The position numbers and the translations under genes are program-made. This document shows positions 1-10,845 of a stretch of DNA of 64,000 nt, piece after piece; within the stretch, counting starts at the first letter, position 1, and each line of letters opens with the position of its first letter. The notes beneath the pieces are model-generated. The model made no database searches and was not told where the DNA came from. It saw nothing but the letters and a program-made list of their open reading frames with translations. Origin of the DNA: Epiperipatus broadwayi (taxonomy: Eukaryota > Onychophora > Udeonychophora > Euonychophora > Peripatidae); contig JAQFVV010006203.1 of NCBI GenBank assembly GCA_028023455.1, positions 8,028,821 through 8,092,820 on the forward strand, given 5' to 3'.

Positions 1-490
1 TAAATAAGGGATAGAATATTTTCTTTTCAAATGAAATCTATGTAGTTTATTCATACTCGACACTCTAATAAATATTAAACTCATCTGTGCGAACTTTTAA
101 AATAAAATAAAAACAGTTAAATTGTAAATTAAAATCTAAAGTAAAATAAGTTATAATGTTTTGTAAAAAAAATAAAAGTTAGACTAAAATAATAATGCTA
201 AATTTTATATATATTAAATAAATGTTTGTGTGTGTTATTACTGGCAGTGGCTTCTTTTATTTTTTTAATATTGAAAATATTTTTAGATAAGAATTCATAT
301 TTTATAAATCTCTACTGCTCTGCTGAGCTAGTGGCAGTGGGATAATGGTTGGAATAAAATATATGTAAAATAAGATCTTAACAGTGCATATCTGCCTACT
401 GTATAAATTCTCTAGGTTCAAGTAGCCTAGTGGCACTCTGTAGTTTAGATACGGAAAGACTAATTGATCTTCAGAAACCCAGACCATTAT
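1..490 (-). repeat. Dispersed repeat, inverted copy of 27770-28236
   Basis: Bases 1-60 are the reverse complement of about 28175-28236, and bases 300-486 are a diverged reverse complement of 27785-27960. Both copies carry a block that ends in the inverted words TGGTCGGAAT and ATTCCGACCA (clear at 27780-27789 and 27905-27914). In the minus reading a box-B-like word, GGTTCAAATAACC, lies between them. No protein is encoded. It could be a MITE or a tRNA-related SINE. Confidence 0.6.
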
Positions 491-614
491 AATATATATA
501 TATATATAATGTTTTCACGGTTGCATGATGAAGATAAATTAATATTATATATATGTATACATAAAAAAATAAAACAAGAGCATGAAGATAAATGAAATAT
601 GCTATTGAAGTAAA

Positions 615-1095
615 CTGGCTAGCAAAAATTGTTCTAATAACTTTGCCAATAATTTTTTTACTTCTTCATCTGAATATTTTAAAATATTAATAGTAATTTC
701 ATCATTTTCTGAAGCTTTTCCCTTTTTCATAGATTTAATTGCATGTTTTACTTTTTTATTTAAAATATCGGCAATTTAGAAGACATAGTAATTGTAGGGG
801 TTATTTTGTTTTCTTGATTGTTATTAGTTTATAATTCTTTATAAACCTCTTCAACACACTTCATGATATTACCTATCCTTTTAATAAGACTTCATTGTTG
901 AAACAATTTTCCAGAACTAAGATGTTCTTTTACATTTCTCAGATTTTTATTTTCTTTTATGATTTTTCTTATCAATTCACAATTTTATTGTATCATTACT
1001 AATTCTTTTTCATTTAAATATGAGCCAACTTCATAATCAGTTAATATTTTAAATTGATTTGCAAAGTACTAATTAAAATTCACTGGGGTATTTCT
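615..1095 (-). pseudogene. RTE-type LINE fragment (reverse transcriptase N-terminal side), decayed
   Basis: On the minus strand this stretch matches, by eye and with gaps, the linker/early reverse transcriptase region of the better RTE copy at 58830-59300. Shared words include the segment around TTTAATTGCATG and the one around GGCAATTAGAAGA. Stops and frameshifts occur in every frame, so it is a fossil. Its companion endonuclease fragment lies at 1530-2180, with a ribozyme SINE between them. Confidence 0.6.
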
Positions 1096-1099
1096 AAAC

Positions 1100-1350
1100 T
1101 TTCTTAATATAATTAATTAGAAGGGATTTGAACTCACACTTTCAAACTCTCTACTTCTATCTACTCCATTTTATACAATCAATACACATGACAACATATA
1201 TGTAAAAAGATAAATGATCTCCAATATACATATTTCTCACTTTAAGTGATCCAAATCACCATTTTTCACACACATATTAAATCAGTGCTCAGTTTATATT
1301 AAGATAGCAAATCTTCAGACTTTAATGGACAGGCTTCAATCTCCTCCATC
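1100..1350 (-). mobile_element. HHR-SINE copy 1, decayed
   Basis: Minus-strand copy of the dispersed family seen at 52325-53190 and 46330-46575. It has the tRNA-like end (GGATTTGAAC, the reverse complement of a box B), the segment around CATATATGTAAAAAGATAAA, the helix I strand TGATCTCCAATATA, and the head segment TTTAATGGACAGGCTTCAAT. The ribozyme centre is mostly deleted: the CTGATGA box and helix II cannot be found, so it cannot cleave. It lies between two fragments of one RTE LINE and probably inserted into it. Confidence 0.65.
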
Positions 1351-1529
1351 CTTCAACTCTTTAGCCATCTATATCATTGAAAAATATGATGGCACCCTTG
1401 TTGATGCCAATATTATTATCATACCCATGTTAACTTTAAGTAACTTTGCCTTCTCAAATATAGGACCTTAATATGTCCATTTAAATACACAGAAGAAGGA
1501 TGGGCAGAATATAAGCTGAATATGTAATA

Positions 1530-2180
1530 GTTTTCTTTTTTTTAATTTTGCAGTAACATGTATCTTATATTTTACTAATCGATGACTACTTCCTGTGTTG
1601 AATCTATTAAGGACATTACAATTTTGAAATAAATTTTTATATTAGTGGAAATATATTCCAATTCTAGTGCATCTTATTTGAATAATTCCATGTCCACTTT
1701 TGTTTAGAATTTTCCTTAAAAAATGAAAAAGAATTCAGAATAAAGTTTTTTTGTCTGTGAACTTCTCGAGTTTGTATCTCTCATTACTTAACAAAATTTA
1801 CCCATAATACTTTCCTATTTAAGTCGTTACTAATTCTAGCATTAATTTTTCTCATAATAATTTTGAAACGTATCATTCTGATCAAAAACATTTTGTACAT
1901 CGTATAAAAATGAGTACTTTTTCATCATTTATAAGAACTTATTAGGGCATAAACATATATACACTTGGTATCTTCCATTAATTTGAATAAATAATATTGC
2001 CACTCTATTTGATATACAACCAATATCCACAATGCTATTCTTTCACATTTTATTTCTAATGAATCAGTCACCACTTTTGCTTCGAACCTTTGTTCCTTTA
2101 TAACAAAGTGTATGTCTACTTTTCAATTTGTGACTTGTTTTTTCGTCTAATTTTACAATGTCCAACAATGTCTCATTTAA
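1530..2180 (-). pseudogene. RTE-type LINE fragment (endonuclease side), decayed
   Basis: Diverged copy of 59600-60150. Shared runs include ACATGTATCTTA and the following TTTACTAATCG-ATGACTACTTCCTGT pattern, and the stretch around TTTTGTACATC. In the intact family this part encodes the end of the APE-like endonuclease (SDHR motif region). All frames are broken. It continues the fossil at 615-1095. Confidence 0.6.
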
Positions 2181-3767
2181 TATTAGACAGTTCTTCCAAT
2201 TCATTTAATCTTCTTTTACTTGAAAATGATTTGCAATAAAACATTTCATCAAGTGGCAATCTGAGCCTATAATTAGCATCCTCCATCTTCAGATGCCAAC
2301 ATTGATTAGCTGAAAACTTTACAGCCTCCGGAGAATAAGACCCATAATTTAGTTTTGTGTGTCATGATTGTAAATATCTACTAAAGTAGGATCATTTACA
2401 CACATTCCTCCTGACTTTTAAAAAACTTAAGTGTTATTTTAGTTTAGTACTATCATGTAACTGAGAAGAAAAATCATGATATTTCTTGACCTTGAAATCC
2501 TAAAAAGCCAGGAAACCTATATATATGGCCTTTTATCTCTGACTTTAAGATCAAGAAATACTATGATTTGATATATACATATAGGGAATCTTATGAGTGT
2601 ATGTCCTCATATTTACTTATGATATTATATGTTTTGGTAAAGGCTGGTTTCATTGCTCAGTTTAGACATTACTTAAGTGACCGTAAAAAAATTTACTAAA
2701 TTATTGGAATATATGGTTCCATTTTGAAAAAAAACATCAATGACTGACACACAGATTGGATATTGAATTTGAACAATCAATCCTTAGTGCACATGGCTTC
2801 AAAACCTTTAAAGAAATAAGAAACTCTGATCACTACTTACAAATTATTCTAAAATCAGGGGTCAAGTGCTTTTATAATGGAAAGAAATAATTATGAACCT
2901 TACTCCAATATACCGAAACAAACAATTACAGTAGACACGTTTAATTACTTTTCCTGTTAAATAAAATAATTTAGGCTTTAAAATAGAAACGATGAATAAT
3001 AATTTTCTTTTCTGATTATCTTATATTTATGACAATCTTTTTTAATATTTAAAAATAAAGCTCCTATAGAACTATTTAGATTTCTAATTAAAATACTCTA
3101 GTTTTAAACTAATTTACTTTTTGATTTTTTCTTCTATCTATAAGGTAAATAAAAATTCATCTTTTTAAAAAAAAAAATTAAAATAAATATATATCTATTG
3201 TTGACTCATCAGAATCATTAATCAACCCACTGCATCTTTACTTACATTTTGGCTCTAACAAATATTAAAACTATTCCTATTATTTTTATTTTATATTTGT
3301 ACTCCTATTTTATAATTAATACTACGGATTCATTCATCAGTTATTTTGGACAAAATATTTGTAGCTATCTACGTGTCTTGTCTATCGCTTTTTTAAAAAA
3401 AACAAAACAAAAAAAACAATCCTTCATCATTATTATTGATAAGAAATTAATAACAATAAACTCCTTTTCTCTTTAAAAATATCGGTCCAAATAATCATTC
3501 ATACATAAAAAATATTCAATAAATTTTTTTTCTCTCTTTTTTACTTTTACTTTTTTATTATGAACCCATAAATATACCAATACATTATACACAATATTTC
3601 TGTCAACTATTTCCCTATAGTCATTACCAATGATCTATATATATATATTATCGAATATTTTCGCTTATTTTTCCATACATTTCTACTGTACACACGCGCT
3701 AGGCTATGTTTTTTTTTATTTTATTAAATTTTCACTAGGTACATAAATGTTACAATATTTATTTTAT
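2181..3767. other. AT-rich non-coding stretch
   Basis: No gene seen. It contains a hairpin with 19-bp arms (2471-2489 with 2551-2569, one mismatch). A short open frame at 3249-3476 is low complexity, ends in a K-rich tail and looks like chance. Confidence 0.5.
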
Positions 3768-4154
3768 ACTAGTCCATTTGCTTGTGTAGCGCAATTGTCC
3801 TCAAAGCTGTAAATTGTTGATAAATAAATAAATACGAATAAATCTGTTAAGCGCTTTCGAAGGGTCTAGTCTTCATAACCGTAGCGTAACTGTTAATGAG
3901 GCTAATGATATGCAAATTTGTGTTGATTATGTTAGACATTCCATTTCCTTGATAAAGCATAGCACGCGTCTTTCCTATCGATGGCGTCTTAGTCTCTGGA
4001 GATGAAGAAGGAGGCTTCCTTATTTTTCTTTTGAGGTCGTGTTTCTCTCTTTTAGACCCCTCGAAAGCGCTTAGCAGATTTATTCGTATTTAATTATTTA
4101 TCAATAATTTACAGCTTTGAGGACAGTTTGCGCTACATACGCAAACGGACTAGT
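3768..4154. mobile_element. PLE-like inverted repeat with hammerhead remnants
   Basis: Arms of about 100 bp, 3768-3870 and 4052-4154, are inverted copies: each holds the words ACTAGTCC/GGACTAGT, AGCTGTAAATT and TCGAAAGCGCTTA. In the plus reading, GATGAAGAAGGAGG (about 4000-4013) is followed by CCCCTCGAAAGCGC (about 4066-4079). This is the order CUGANGA box, helix II (GAGG/CCTC), GAAA of a hammerhead with a large helix II loop. The minus copy has TATGAAG and CTTCGAAAGCGC. The first conserved box is imperfect in both, so activity is doubtful. Confidence 0.45.
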
Positions 4155-4509
4155 ATATATATATTCCCTTAAAGTAAAAAAATTCCTGTAGCTAATTCGC
4201 AATATTTATTTTAATCAAAGCATTCAGTATATATTTACAAAACTATCTATACTTTTTTCCAAAATTATTTAATTATTTAGTTTTCTTCCTCTTTTATTTT
4301 GCTTTCATAAATATATTAACTGATATCGTAAAATAATTAATTTCAGAAGTAAAGAAAAGTAATTTATTATTTTTTTCTAAAAAAAACCACACACGCACAC
4401 ACACCCTCTCTAAATCATACAGAACTGTTTCAAATCTTTTGCAATAGTAAAATTTTAAAACAGAATAACTCTGAAATTCCTTTTATGCTTTAAAGAAAAG
4501 CAAAATGAA

Positions 4510-4640
4510 TGACAGTTGTCAAGCGTTATTAGCCGAGAGATCAGCGCAGCTGCCTTGCAAACAAGCAGTTGGTTGCAGACGGTTGTTGCAGGTTCGCCTC
4601 CCGGCCGATGCTGTGACATATAGAAAAAAAAAAGACAATT
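4510..4640 (+). repeat. tRNA-like SINE head
   Basis: A GC-richer island. Bases 4532-4538 (GCCGAGA) can pair with 4599-4605 (TCCCGGC) with one mismatch, giving a 74-nt tRNA-like span. GATCAGCGCAGC resembles a box A and GGTTCGCCTCC a box B. A normal T stem is absent, so it is not a working tRNA. It ends in an A-rich tail at 4622-4634, as SINEs do. Confidence 0.5.
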
Positions 4641-5747
4641 AACTATTATTATTTTGTTTTGTTTCAGTATGTGAAATCCCAGAGATTTTTATCCTCTCCA
4701 AGTTGTATTTAAGGCTCAATGAAATCAAGCTGCAATAATATTTTTTAATTTTGTTTTTTAACAACACTTAGTAATTTATCCATTTTATCAAGCATATTGA
4801 GAATATCTGAAAAATAATTTATTTCATAACTAAGATAAACAGAATCCCTGAACTCTTATTCACGATTCTGTTATCTGTTAACTTTATATAAGTTTCATTA
4901 AAATTATTCAAAAATTTTTTAAAAGTGAGAAATTTATTAAAATGCTCCCAAACTTTAAAAAATTATTTAGATACTTTTCTGCAGCTAATTTAATTGTATT
5001 TTTTTTAAAAAAATATTATATCCCATTTTTGTACTTATCCCATTTCAGTGTAAAGTAGTCATCTCTTTGCTCTATCTATAAGACTCTCGATTTGCCATTT
5101 CCATAAGAAAAGAGAATGCAATTGTAAATTAGTCTATTTCACATTTCAAGACAATCTGACAAAGAATTTGGCATATTGATATAAACAGTGTTAAAAAGTT
5201 TGTTATTCCTGATATTTACATACATTTGAAGCATTGTGTTTATTAGTAATTACATATGTGATATCGGTTATAAATTTACAAGGGTTTTAAAATGAGTAGA
5301 AATCAACTTTATCATACGAAGTTTAATGATTAGACATGCTGAAGAAGGCTGTGTTGACATCTGTTCACCTTTATTAATATCATTTATTGGATTTTCCATT
5401 TCTATTATAATTGATAATGAAATTGAAAATTGATCCATTTTATGTTTGGAAGATAATTTGATAAAGAGGGCAGCATATTGATATGACTAGTACTTGGAAA
5501 ATTATTATCATTTTCAGTGTTTGCACACATACAAACATAATAGTTTTAAATTATAATATTGATAAAAAATAAGCAGTAATAATATGTAATTTACACAGAA
5601 ATACTTTTGATTACTTAGATTGTAATAATATAATCTTCAATAGTTTGTCTTCCTCTTTCCTTCTTTATTTTTGCTTTTCTAATATATAACATATAATAAC
5701 CACATTTCATTCTTTTTACACTTTAAAGAAAAATATATTTATTAATA

Positions 5748-5780
5748 TTAGTTTCGACTGTTCCTATTAGTCTTCGTCAG
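5748..5780 (-). ncRNA. PLE-type hammerhead motif
   Basis: Minus reading: CTGACGA (5780-5774), one A, helix II GACT (5772-5769) with AGTC (5759-5756), loop of 9, then GAAAC (5755-5751). C3, U4, G5, A6, G8, A9, G12, A13 and A14 are all present. The base after GAAAC is T, not the GTC usual in Penelope hammerheads, and I could not find a helix I partner. It is probably a PLE terminus relic. Confidence 0.5.
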
Positions 5781-5783
5781 AGC

Positions 5784-7024
5784 TTATTATCTACTAAAAC
5801 TTTCACTTTTCCACCATTTTCTTTCCCCAGATTTTGCTAAGATATAGTTGCACTACTTTCAGATCCAAGACTTTTCACTGACAAAAGCCACAAGCTAAAA
5901 ACTAGTCTGGAGATATTGGATGAGTAGGCACTATATAGGGATTTTATGCACAAACTTTCTGGCATCCATTGATTACTCTGGCTTGCACTGAGTGGCATTA
6001 ATACATGGAGAGTTTGCACGTTTTAATAACAGTTATGAGCCAGCATAAGAAACGGTGATCATGTGATAAAATATCTGTTTCTGCATACATTTAGATGATA
6101 ATGACTACAATCTAAGTAATCGAAAATACTTCTGTATAAAATATATATTATACCTTTATTTTTTTATCGTTATAATTTAAAACTATTACATATACTGAAG
6201 TATATTTTTAACATAACATTAATATATATATATATATATTACAATGCTGTTCTCTAGGCAACACTATTGCCTTGATAATCGATTGCTGACATTCTTTAAA
6301 TTTATTTTAAGCATTGATTGTAATGATGCGATTTACATATGATAACCAATTATCTATGTGCACTTATTGTTTAATATATATATATAGTTAATGATATCAA
6401 TGATTGACCTCATTAAAAAAAATAAGAGGCTAAAATCGAACAGGAGTGAAGTCATCATTTTTTTTAAAAGAATAGATGGACAGTTTGAATTATTAAAGTC
6501 GTTCTCAAGAGAATGTAAAAGACCGCGTGTTGGATGAAAAAAAGAAAAATGCATTGAAGTGATGCGAAGAAAAAAGCTATGTATTAAAGAAGTTAGATTA
6601 AATTTCAGAAAAACCTTTAGCCAGCAATAGATTGATGATAGTTGAAAATTATTTATATATATAGATAAAAGATAAAACAGCTTTTAAATAGCCCATTGTA
6701 GAAAAAAATTCTCAACAATGTTCATAGAAAATGGAGATATTTTTAGAAAATAATTTTCATTAGGCTTACTAATTGTTGCAGATGTTAGTATTAAGGGATC
6801 TGGATAGCATTTATTGAACAATATTGGATCATTTTCTGGCTTGCCTCTTGGATAGCCATCTAAAAGAAAAAAATAATCCATGAATGGAATTTGGAAAAAA
6901 TCCCAAGTATTATCCGAATTGACTGTACTTGCACCAATATATAAGAAATTTTTACAGCCTCAAATATATATTTTTCTCGCATATATAATATATATTTTTA
7001 CATTTACGTACACGCATATATATA
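5784..7024. other. AT-rich stretch without a recognisable gene
   Basis: Short open frames on the minus strand here (for example 5837-6019 and 6684-6881) show no known motif. (TA)n tracts lie near 6222-6240 and 6375-6386. I see nothing else. Confidence 0.4.
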
Positions 7025-7198
7025 TAATACATATTTTGCGGATTCATCCGTGTTAAAAACTTTTAATATTAATATACTGACGTTTCGACTTGGTCACACA
7101 AGCCATCCACAGAGTTATAAAAGGTGACCAAGTCGAAAACGTCAGTATATTAATATTAAAAGTTTTTAACACGGATGAACCCGCAAAATATGTATTTT
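7025..7198. mobile_element. Near-perfect inverted repeat made of two PLE hammerhead ends
   Basis: Arms of about 74 bp (7025-7098 and 7124-7198) are inverted copies differing by only a couple of bases, around a spacer of about 25 bp. Each arm carries the Penelope-type word GAAACGTCAGTATATTAAT (an extra A in the right arm) and the palindromic stretch ending in GGATGAA-CCGC. This is the layout left when PLE termini sit head to head. No protein is encoded here. Confidence 0.65.
7079..7112 (-). ncRNA. Penelope-type hammerhead ribozyme, first box damaged
   Basis: Minus reading: CTGTGGA (7112-7106, expected CTGANGA), helix II GGCTTG (7104-7099) with CAAGTC (7092-7087), loop TGTGAC, then GAAA (7086-7083) and CGTC. 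GAAACGTC, with helix III reduced to a single A-U pair and cleavage expected after the C, is the minimal type I form described for PLE hammerheads. The A6/U7 positions are altered, so cleavage is unlikely in this copy. Confidence 0.55.
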
Positions 7199-8119
7199 AT
7201 ATATTTAACCCGTGCAAATCTTCGTTTTAACATATATATATACACGTAGAATATTTACGTTATGTAACTTAATAAGATAATCTTATTTTAAATAGATTAT
7301 ATAAATATTTAACAATAGTAAATATAACTGTTAATTTTTAGAGATAATGAACTAGATTGTTGCTCAGTTGAGAAGTTCTTAGGAAATAAATATTATAAAA
7401 ACAAATTATTAAATTTATTAAAATGTATGCACACAATTTCACAATTAATATTTATTTAATATTGTGCATACATAATATACTACTAGACACCTACATTTAT
7501 TTAGGCATGTATATATGTAAGCTAAAAACTTAGCAGCGATATAAGTAGAGCATTAATATGCTATACCATTGATCTGGGTTTATATTCGGAATAAATTAAA
7601 TAAATTCTCAAACAAACTTAGAAACTGCTTCGATATCAAACGTACAGTTATTCAGTAATGTCTGTTTAATGGCTTATTTAGCTATTCTATTCTTAGTTGT
7701 AGAATGGATGAGTATTGTTTTATCCACAGAAAATAAAAATATGATTATGCAATACACTATTATGAAATCTTGATTTATGATGAGAAAACAATGACTAACT
7801 ACTACTAAGAACAATTAAAAAGCTCTTGACACAATCATATACAGTTCAGTATAAATGTACTATGGAATTGTACATGAGAATTTTTTATAATTATATAAGA
7901 AGAATTGGATTTTTTGTTTGTATCGACTAGAAACGATTAATTTTAAATAAACACATATTATGTGTTTTCCTGAAGGTTTGTGCTGATGATGTTTTAGTTG
8001 TATTTATATGCTGGACTATTTCCATAATCTAATATGAGTATTGAATGTCTTTAGAAAAAATAACTCTATTTAAATATTCCAAATACATTCAACTGTTACT
8101 ACAAGTTAATATTTGCATG

Positions 8120-8152
8120 TTTCAAAAGGTATTCATCTTCTTTCTTCTTCAG
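8120..8152 (-). ncRNA. Hammerhead-like PLE motif, left arm
   Basis: Minus reading: CTGAAGA (8152-8146) and, 22 bases later, GAAACATGC (from 8123). The segment between them no longer forms a convincing helix II, so this is a relic. The paired right-arm copy is at 8324-8362. Confidence 0.4.
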
Positions 8153-8323
8153 GTGTTGCTGGCCTGACCAGTGACACTATTAACATGGAACTCGAGCCTG
8201 GGCCCTTAGATTCTTGAGAATTGAATTTGAAGGTAATTCTCTAACCAAAATCCAATACTCAAAAATCTAAGGATCCAGGTTCAATTCCCATGCTAGTACT
8301 GTCATTGGTTAGACCAGCAACAC

Positions 8324-8362
8324 CTGAAGAAGTGGAAAAATAATATCTCTCGAAAAGTTGTG
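8324..8362 (+). ncRNA. Hammerhead-like PLE motif, right arm
   Basis: CTGAAGA (8324-8330), an intervening AGTGGAAA-TATCTCTC that pairs poorly as helix II, then GAAA (8352-8355) and AGTTGTGC. The order and spacing match PLE hammerheads, but helix II has mismatches, so activity is unlikely. Confidence 0.4.
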
Positions 8363-8728
8363 CATATACTAACCTGTATACTATTACTAACAGTTGAATG
8401 TACTTGGAATATTTAAATAAAGTTAAATTTTTCTAAAGACATTCAATACTCATATTAGATGATGGAGACAGTCCAACATATAAGTATAAACATATACTAT
8501 ATATTTTAGATAATTTTCGATTATTTTTATTATCATGCAGAATGCAAAATTATGGCACTTTATAATGTATTGTATCAATACTTTATTCAAATAATAATAA
8601 TAATAATATATAAATAGTTGTTTATATTTGCAAGTGTTTTGTTTGTGGAACAATTTCACTGCTTTTCTGGGAAATGCTGTACTCTGCAATTTTGGGGAAA
8701 CATAGTCTGATTGTAGTTTTCCAACAAG

Positions 8729-8840
8729 TAATTAAAATACATAATTGTGTAGCTTATATATATATATTCTGTTCCTATTTGATGTAATTAAAATACATAA
8801 TTGTGTAGCTTATATATATATATTCTGTTCCTATTTGATG
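8729..8840 (+). repeat. Perfect 56-bp tandem duplication
   Basis: Bases 8729-8784 and 8785-8840 are identical by eye. Each unit contains a (TA)n core and the word CTGTTCCTATTTGATG. Perfect identity points to a recent slippage event or an assembly duplication. Confidence 0.85.
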
Positions 8841-9111
8841 TATTAGTGAAATAATTAGTAATTTTGAAAAAGTAATGTAAAAAATCTTTATATAATATAT
8901 AAATAAAAATGTTGAATGAAGATAAAAATTTAGATTTTGAGAGGGATGGACATTTGAGACCTTTTTCTTATTAAATTCAATTTTTGTAGTTATCCACTGT
9001 AAAAAGAAAGCAAGCACTGAGTCTATGGCTTTCTTTATTTTGTTTTTACAATTCACAGAAACATGTTAATTACAGATTGACTGACTACATTCCTGCAACA
9101 GAAATAATGTT

Positions 9112-9123
9112 GGGGGGGGGGGG
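9112..9123 (+). repeat. Poly-G run
   Basis: A G run of about 12 bases in otherwise AT-rich DNA. It is a simple repeat, prone to sequencing error. Confidence 0.8.
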
Positions 9124-9408
9124 TAAGTAAACTTTGAATATTGGATTATATTCGAGAGTATCTCAAATTATACCAGCTAGGTAAGCATCAATTAAAATCA
9201 ACAATAAGTTTATTACTTATATGTATAAAAATAATGATAATAAATAAAAATAATAACACTTTAATCTAGGGAAAGTGATTAATAACAATTTTATATGTAA
9301 GGATAAACTTATCCCACGCACTGTCAATATATAAATATAGTCGATATATCTTGAGTTTCCCAAACTCGTATTTTACACAAATCTTTATCTTTATTTACAA
9401 TAATATAT

Positions 9409-9788
9409 TGTACCAATATTGAAATTGGCACATAACAATTTGTTTAAAAAAATTATTAGAAATAAAAATCCTTTGTTAAAAGAGAAATAATAGGTAAAAG
9501 TTTAAAAGTTTCTTTATTAAATGTAAATGCAGTTTGTTTTCGTGAAAATAAGATTTAAAAAAATCAGAGAGTTCTTGAAATAAAACTAAGAGTCCATAAA
9601 AGTTAAACAGTGTTATTATTATAAATTAAAAGTTAAAATATAAATCTCTTGTCATTCCAGTTTATTAGAATAAATGCGTATATATGTGCGATGGTAAATA
9701 AAAATAAATGTATTATGAAAAGAAGTTTGAAACCAGCCCAAACATATATGCGTGTAAGTATACGTCACCTGCGGAACCATCCGGCACA
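9409..9788 (+). repeat. 5' LTR
   Basis: Begins TGTACCAATATTG and ends CCATCCGGCACA. It differs from the 3' LTR at a small number of positions (for example near 9729-9765), so the insertion is not brand new. The primer binding site is unclear: no TGG follows directly, and the nearest candidate is TGGGCCGAACC about 17 bases inside. Confidence 0.85.
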
Positions 9789-10156
9789 AATAGCATGCCA
9801 ACGTGGGCCGAACCTGTCATAAATGACAGCTAATTAAATACTTTGTTCTTGTTTAAAAATAAAAACCTTAAAGAAAAGCTAAATTACATATTTAAAGTCG
9901 TATTAATTTAAAAATAAAAAAAGAATTGACCAAAACCTTTTTTCTTTTTTAAATGAAAAGAGATTTATGCTATTTACGTTGGTTAAGATAAATTATTCTT
10001 TTAAATCTGACAGTTGGGTGGAGCTAAAGCATTAGGATCAGGTAGAGAAAAATAGACAGAAGGGGGTGGAGTCAGCGTACATTTCCATTTTAGTAAGAAA
10101 AATAAATAAACAGCTCGTATTTAAATTTAGTCAAAAAGAAATATTGTTGAAAAAAA

Positions 10157-10324
10157 ATGGAGGAAAAAGAGAAAGAAGAAGTATCTGAGATGCGAATGAT
10201 GATGAATATGATGCAAAAATTTGAACAAAGCCAACAAGACCTCAAAGAAGAATTGTGTCAGAAATTTGAACAAAGCAAGTTAGAACTCAAAGCAGAATTG
10301 ATGAAATTAATCAGGTCAAAATAG
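10157..10324 (+). pseudogene. Gag-like coiled-coil N-terminal piece of the LTR element
   Basis: The 55-codon frame starts at the first ATG of the interior, about 370 bp after the 5' LTR. It is rich in Glu, Lys, Met and Gln and carries a repeated FEQS motif (two KFEQS copies, about residues 21-25 and 36-40), as expected for a coiled coil. It stops at TAG 10322-10324, but the same kind of sequence continues in another frame from 10327. A single-base indel near 10303-10308 has probably split one longer protein. I recognise no zinc knuckle, so calling it Gag rests on position only. Confidence 0.5.
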
Positions 10325-10326
10325 AA

Positions 10327-10845
10327 ATGATTACAGAAATGAAGGCAATGAGGGGTGAAATAATAGAGGAAGTAGAAACAAATCATGTAGCCATTGAAGT
10401 GGTAGCGAAAGATTTAGCTAAAGAAAATCAGGAAGATGAGGTGATAAAAGACATAAAATCTGAGTTAGAATCAGATAGCATTGAAACAGATAAAGTAGAA
10501 ACAGAAGTAGATCAAGAAATAAAAGAGAGACATAAGTTCAAGGTAGAAGATAGTGTAAAAGAGTTTTTACAAAGAATTAAAAATAAAAGGTTTAAAGTAA
10601 ATGTTCGTATTCATTTTAGACGGAGATTTAAAACAAAGAGAAAGCGTAAGAAAAAATATTCACAGTTAAGAAAAATACAGAGGTATGTGAAGCTTAAAGG
10701 TTTTCTAATTTACAAGGCAGAAAATAAAATGGAAAGAGAAAGAGATAAAATAAATTTCAATCGAGAAATAGAAGTGAGAATATGGAGTATAATTTATGTT
10801 AGTGAGTTAGTAGAAAAAAAGAAGGAACCACCTGACATAGTTTAA
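10327..10845 (+). pseudogene. Charged coiled-coil protein of the LTR element, C-terminal piece
   Basis: A 172-residue frame, the longest uninterrupted one in the first half of the window. The first 80 residues are acidic, with heptad-like Glu/Ile/Val spacing. Residues about 90-130 are very basic, with runs such as RRRFKTKRKRKKK, suggesting nucleic-acid binding. The last 40 residues are mixed and charged. It continues the frame broken at 10324. No CCHC knuckle, protease DTG or reverse transcriptase motif is visible. It may be the nucleic-acid-binding structural protein of a non-autonomous LTR element, or a captured gene. Function not assigned. Confidence 0.5.

Larger units (their letters stand above)
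7990..8490. mobile_element. Large inverted repeat with PLE hammerhead-like ends and a box B
   Basis: Two arms of about 240 bp meet near 8245. Matching words include ATTCAATACTCAT at 8441-8453 against its complement near 8035, and CAGCAACACCTGAAGAAG at 8315-8332 against its complement near 8143-8160. Near the centre of the right arm, GGTTCAATTCCC (about 8278-8289) fits a Pol III box B. Each arm carries a CTGAAGA box followed by GAAA. It looks like a PLE terminal region in inverted-dimer form. Confidence 0.5.

Noticed and set aside
3190-3215. CTGATGAGTC on the minus strand, hammerhead first box
   Set aside because: No GAAA with a pairing helix II follows within a plausible distance.
4532-4605. 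Genuine tRNA gene
   Set aside because: The acceptor pairs with one mismatch, but the T stem and a regular anticodon stem do not form. Better explained as a SINE head.
7980-8010. CTGATGATG on the plus strand
   Set aside because: No GAAA and no helix II downstream.
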